Assembly (NCBI GenBank): GCA_050187175.1
Contig: JBFWXS010000001.1
Location: 62,001 to 126,000, forward strand
DNA from: Zeimonas sp050187175
GTDB lineage: Bacteria > Pseudomonadota > Gammaproteobacteria > Burkholderiales > Burkholderiaceae_E
Direction of reading: 5' to 3'
DNA: 64,000 bases
Shown here: positions 61,482 through 64,000 of the stretch, one piece after another
Position numbering within the stretch: position 1 is the stretch's first letter
How the letters are laid out: each line of letters opens with the position of its first letter
Notes under the pieces: model-generated
What the model saw: the letters and a program-made list of their open reading frames with translations, nothing else
What the model was told of the DNA's origin: nothing
Databases searched by the model: none
Position numbers and translations under genes: made by a program

Positions 61482-62638
61482 TCCAGTTCGAACTGCCTTC
61501 GGAATACGAAGACTTCCGCAAGACGGCACGCGACTTCGCGCGCAAGGAGGTCGCTCCGCTGGTGACGCAAGCGGAGGAGAAGGAGGAGTTTCCCAAGCAG
61601 CTGCTCCGGCGCATGGGCGAGCTCGGCCTGCTCTGCCTGACGGTGCCCGAGCAATACGGTGGTCCCGGCGGCGACATCTTCTCGCAGTGCATCTTCACCG
61701 AGGAGCTCGGCTACGTATCGCTGGGCATGGCCATCGGCACCATGGTTCACGCCGCCTACGCGGCATCGCTGCTCGTCGAGTGCGGAACCGAGGAACAGAA
61801 GCGGCGCTATCTGCCGCCGGCATGCGCGGGTGAGGAAGCCTGGGCTTTCGCCGCGACGGAGGCCGAGGCCGGGTCGGACCGCAGCCGCATCCAGACCACC
61901 ATCCGCGATGCCGGCGACCACTACGTGCTGGACGGAACCAAGACGTTCATCACCAACTCGACCATCGCTGACTATCTGATCGTGGAAGGCTACAGCGACA
62001 AGTCCAAAGGCATGCAAGGCCTGTCGCTGCTGATCGTGCCGCGCGACACGCAGGGCCTGTCGGTGCGCAAGCTCAGCAAAGCCGGCATCCGCTGCTCCGA
62101 GATCGCCGAGCTCACGTTCCAAGGCTGCGTCGTGCCGAAGGAGAACCAGCTGGGCATCCACGGCGAAGCCTTCGAGAAGGTCAAGCGCATCCGTATCGCC
62201 AGCTGGCTGCTGGTCGGCGCGCGGGCGATCGGCGTCTCGCGCGCCGCGTTCGACGCGGCGCTCGATCACGCGAAGACGCGGGTGCAGTTCGGCCGCCCGA
62301 TCGGCCACTACCAAGCCAACGGCTTCCGGCTGGCGGACATGGCCGTGGACATCGACGCCGCGCGGCTGCTGATGCTGCGCGCCGCGGCGCTGCACCACCG
62401 CGGCAGCGAGTGCGCCCAGGAAGCCTCGATGCTCAAGCTGTTCTCGTCGGAGATGGCGGTGCGCATCACCGGCCAGGCGCTGCAGATGCACGGCGCGGCC
62501 GGCTACATGATGGACTCGCCGCTCCAGCGCTACTTCCGCGATGCGCGGATGCTGACCATCAGCGAGGGATCTTCGGAGATCCAGCACATCAATCTTGCAC
62601 GCGGCCTGGGCATCAAGGCGAACGACTACTACGCCTGA
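61478..62638 (+). CDS. Acyl-CoA dehydrogenase
   Basis: 386 residues, full length. ACAD landmarks: YEDFRKTARDFARKEVAPLV, LGLLCLTVPEQYGGPGGDIF, WAFAATEAEAGSDRSRIQTT, YVLDGTKTFITNSTIADYLI, ARAIGVSRAAFDAALDHAKT, RVQFGRPIGHYQANGFRLAD, QMHGAAGYMMDSPLQRYFRD, TISEGSSEIQHINLARGLG. FAD enzyme introducing an alpha-beta double bond for the MaoC hydratase pair. The E in SEGSSEIQ is near the usual catalytic position. Coupled to the upstream MaoC gene. Confidence 0.95.
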   Translation: MIQFELPSEYEDFRKTARDFARKEVAPLVTQAEEKEEFPKQLLRRMGELGLLCLTVPEQYGGPGGDIFSQCIFTEELGYVSLGMAIGTMVHAAYAASLLVECGTEEQKRRYLPPACAGEEAWAFAATEAEAGSDRSRIQTTIRDAGDHYVLDGTKTFITNSTIADYLIVEGYSDKSKGMQGLSLLIVPRDTQGLSVRKLSKAGIRCSEIAELTFQGCVVPKENQLGIHGEAFEKVKRIRIASWLLVGARAIGVSRAAFDAALDHAKTRVQFGRPIGHYQANGFRLADMAVDIDAARLLMLRAAALHHRGSECAQEASMLKLFSSEMAVRITGQALQMHGAAGYMMDSPLQRYFRDARMLTISEGSSEIQHINLARGLGIKANDYYA

Positions 62639-62672
62639 GCCCTGGCCGGATCCATCACACGAGGAGACAAGG

Positions 62673-63668
62673 ATGAATCGACTCAAGCCCGAAGCACAAC
62701 TGCCGCGACGCAGAGTTCTCGCCGCCGGCGCACTGCTGGCTGCGGCCGGCCTGCCCCTACCTGCGGCGGCACAGGCCTTTCCGTCCAAGCCGCTGCGCCT
62801 GGTGGTGCCGTATCCGCCCGGCGGCCCCGCGGACATCGTGGGGCGCCGCGTGGCCGAGTTCATGTCGAAGGACCTGAACCACCCGGTGGTCGTCTTCAAC
62901 CGCGACGGCGCCGACACCATCCTGGGCGCGGAGATGGCCGCCAAGGCGCCGCCCGACGGCCATACCCTGGCGCTGCTGGGCGACTCGGTGGTGATCAACA
63001 CCGCCAGCGGACGCAGGCTGCCCTACGATTTCGAGCGTGAACTGATTCCGATCACCGCGGTCTATTCGGGTCCGCAGGCGATCATGGTGGCCGCCGACAG
63101 CCGCTTCAAGAACCTGCAGGATCTGGTGCAGTACGGCCGGGCCAGCCCGGGCAAGCTCACTTACGCCGGCTTCGGCGGCGCCAGCGCCGTGGTGTGGTCC
63201 ACCGCCACCTTCCTCGAGGCCGCCGGCGTCGAGGCGCTGCAGGTCGCCTATCGGGGCATGACTGCCGCGCAGAACGATCTGATCGGCGGGCGCATCGATT
63301 TCATCCTGGGCGGCACCACCGCGGCCCTCCCCGGCATCGCGGCCGGCAAGCTGCGCGCTCTGGCGATCATGAGCAAGCAGCGCTCGCCGCTGCTGCCCGA
63401 GGTTCCGACCGCGATCGAGCAGGGCGTCAACGCCGAGACTGCCGGCTGGTACGGCGTCTTCATGACCGGCGGATCGCCGCCCGAGGCCGTCAAGGTGGTT
63501 CATGCGTCACTGCTTCGCGCCATGGAATCGAAGGAGCTGCGCGAGCTCTACCAGAAGCAGGGCGGCGCGCCGACGCCGATGAGCACCGACGACTTCCGAG
63601 CCTTCCTTCAAGCCGAGCTCAAGCGCATACGCGCCTTGGCGCCGAAACTGAAGATCAGCTTCGATTGA
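62673..63668 (+). CDS. Bug-family tripartite tricarboxylate transporter substrate-binding protein
   Basis: 331 residues. Twin-arginine-like signal (PRRRVLAAGALLAAAGLPL) with AAAQ cleavage. Motifs: FPSKPLRLVVPYPPGGPADI, FNRDGADTILGAEMAAKAPP, VAYRGMTAAQNDLIGGRIDF, GKLRALAIMSKQRSPLLPEV. The usual RaGA(G/N) second loop is replaced by RDGADTI, which suggests altered ligand choice. Second Bug receptor of the operon, just before a racemase-family gene. Confidence 0.94.
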   Translation: MNRLKPEAQLPRRRVLAAGALLAAAGLPLPAAAQAFPSKPLRLVVPYPPGGPADIVGRRVAEFMSKDLNHPVVVFNRDGADTILGAEMAAKAPPDGHTLALLGDSVVINTASGRRLPYDFERELIPITAVYSGPQAIMVAADSRFKNLQDLVQYGRASPGKLTYAGFGGASAVVWSTATFLEAAGVEALQVAYRGMTAAQNDLIGGRIDFILGGTTAALPGIAAGKLRALAIMSKQRSPLLPEVPTAIEQGVNAETAGWYGVFMTGGSPPEAVKVVHASLLRAMESKELRELYQKQGGAPTPMSTDDFRAFLQAELKRIRALAPKLKISFD

Positions 63669-63686
63669 CCCCCCGGGCAGACCACC

Positions 63687-64000
63687 ATGACAACCCGAAT
63701 CTGGCATCAGAGCTTCACCGTACTGGGCGATCTGCCGGCCTACCGCGAACTGCTCGAAGCGCGCATCCGCAAGGTGGTGCGGCCCGATACCGAGGTCGTG
63801 ATGCACGGGCAGCTGCCGGGCACCTACAGCAGCGACTATCCGGGCGCGGATATCCGCTACCGGGCCCTGAACTGGCTGCATGGCCTGCAGTGGCTGACGG
63901 CAGCGCTGGAAGCGCAGCGGCAAGGTTTCGATGCCATGGTGCTGGCCACCATTCCGAGCCCCTTGATCGGCGAGATCCGTACGCTGGTCGACATCCCGGT
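63687..64000 (+). CDS. Asp/Glu/hydantoin racemase family protein (5' part only)
   Basis: The first 104 codons are visible; the gene runs off the window. MTTRIWHQSFTVLGDLPAYR, VVRPDTEVVMHGQLPGTYSS, ALEAQRQGFDAMVLATIPSP fit the Asp/Glu racemase superfamily (hydantoin racemase, maleate isomerase relatives). The first catalytic Cys would be expected where ATIPSP is seen, so that Cys may be missing; the second would lie beyond the window. It continues the acyl-CoA operon 18 bp after the Bug gene and could epimerise or isomerise its acid substrate. Confidence 0.75.
   Translation, partial: MTTRIWHQSFTVLGDLPAYRELLEARIRKVVRPDTEVVMHGQLPGTYSSDYPGADIRYRALNWLHGLQWLTAALEAQRQGFDAMVLATIPSPLIGEIRTLVDIP

Overview
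This is a GC-rich stretch of a draft bacterial assembly, interrupted by two runs of exactly 100 N (4480-4579 and 44272-44371). Gene content points to a betaproteobacterium of the order Burkholderiales, most likely Alcaligenaceae-like (Bordetella/Pigmentiphaga relatives). The evidence is five Bug-family (tripartite tricarboxylate transporter) solute receptors, each inside a catabolic operon; the block gshA-gshB-EIIA(Man)-HPr-EI; and the blocks TorF porin-glnK-amtB // ubiK-yifB and metX-metW. The genus is inference.

Layout. 1-6.4 kb: the 3' part of a LivK-like binding protein, its probable GntR/UTRA regulator, an unrecognised protein with an (Ala-Asp)8 tract, a UvrD/Rep helicase containing the first gap, and a small XRE regulator. 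6.4-11 kb: a LysR regulator divergent from a decayed homoprotocatechuate (hpa) meta-cleavage operon. In it an HpaH N-terminus is fused in frame to an HpaE C-terminus, followed by a deleted and frameshifted HpaD remnant, an intact HpaG-type isomerase/decarboxylase and a Bug receptor. 11-16.8 kb: glutathione-dependent formaldehyde dehydrogenase, then a Rieske oxygenase-fumarylacetoacetase-Bug-Crp operon. 16.9-24.6 kb: MliC lipoprotein, phytase-like esterase, alpha/beta hydrolase, and a 1616-residue RHS polymorphic toxin with a DUF2235 (Tle1-like) lipase tip and no adjacent immunity gene. 24.7-28.6 kb: a RuBisCO-like protein with a heptapeptide-repeat insertion, a cupin, an enoyl-CoA hydratase and a PQQ-type sugar dehydrogenase.

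28.6-30.6 kb: metX-metW preceded by a SAM-II riboswitch coupled to an intrinsic terminator, whose loop is perfectly complementary to 11 nt of the aptamer. 30.6-39.1 kb: IclR plus 5-oxoprolinase, divergent from an aconitase-type dehydratase (large and small subunits), a methylisocitrate/dimethylmalate-lyase-like protein and a Bug receptor. 39.1-43.9 kb: regulatory PTS and glutathione synthesis. 44-49.5 kb: a divergent pair for beta-1,3-glucan metabolism (GH17-GT2 synthase; membrane GH17 protein). 49.6-54.6 kb: an ammonium operon with a sigma-54 promoter and an NtrC-like site, then ubiK and yifB. 54.6-64 kb: IclR divergent from a nine-gene acyl-CoA catabolic operon (HMG-CoA lyase-like, two Bug receptors, amidohydrolase, split MaoC hydratase, acyl-CoA ligase, acyl-CoA dehydrogenase, Asp/Glu racemase family) that runs off the window.

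A theme across the window is short tandem repeats (6, 7, 9, 12, 13 and 21 bp units), often in frame within protein linkers. Both assembly gaps sit inside such repeats.
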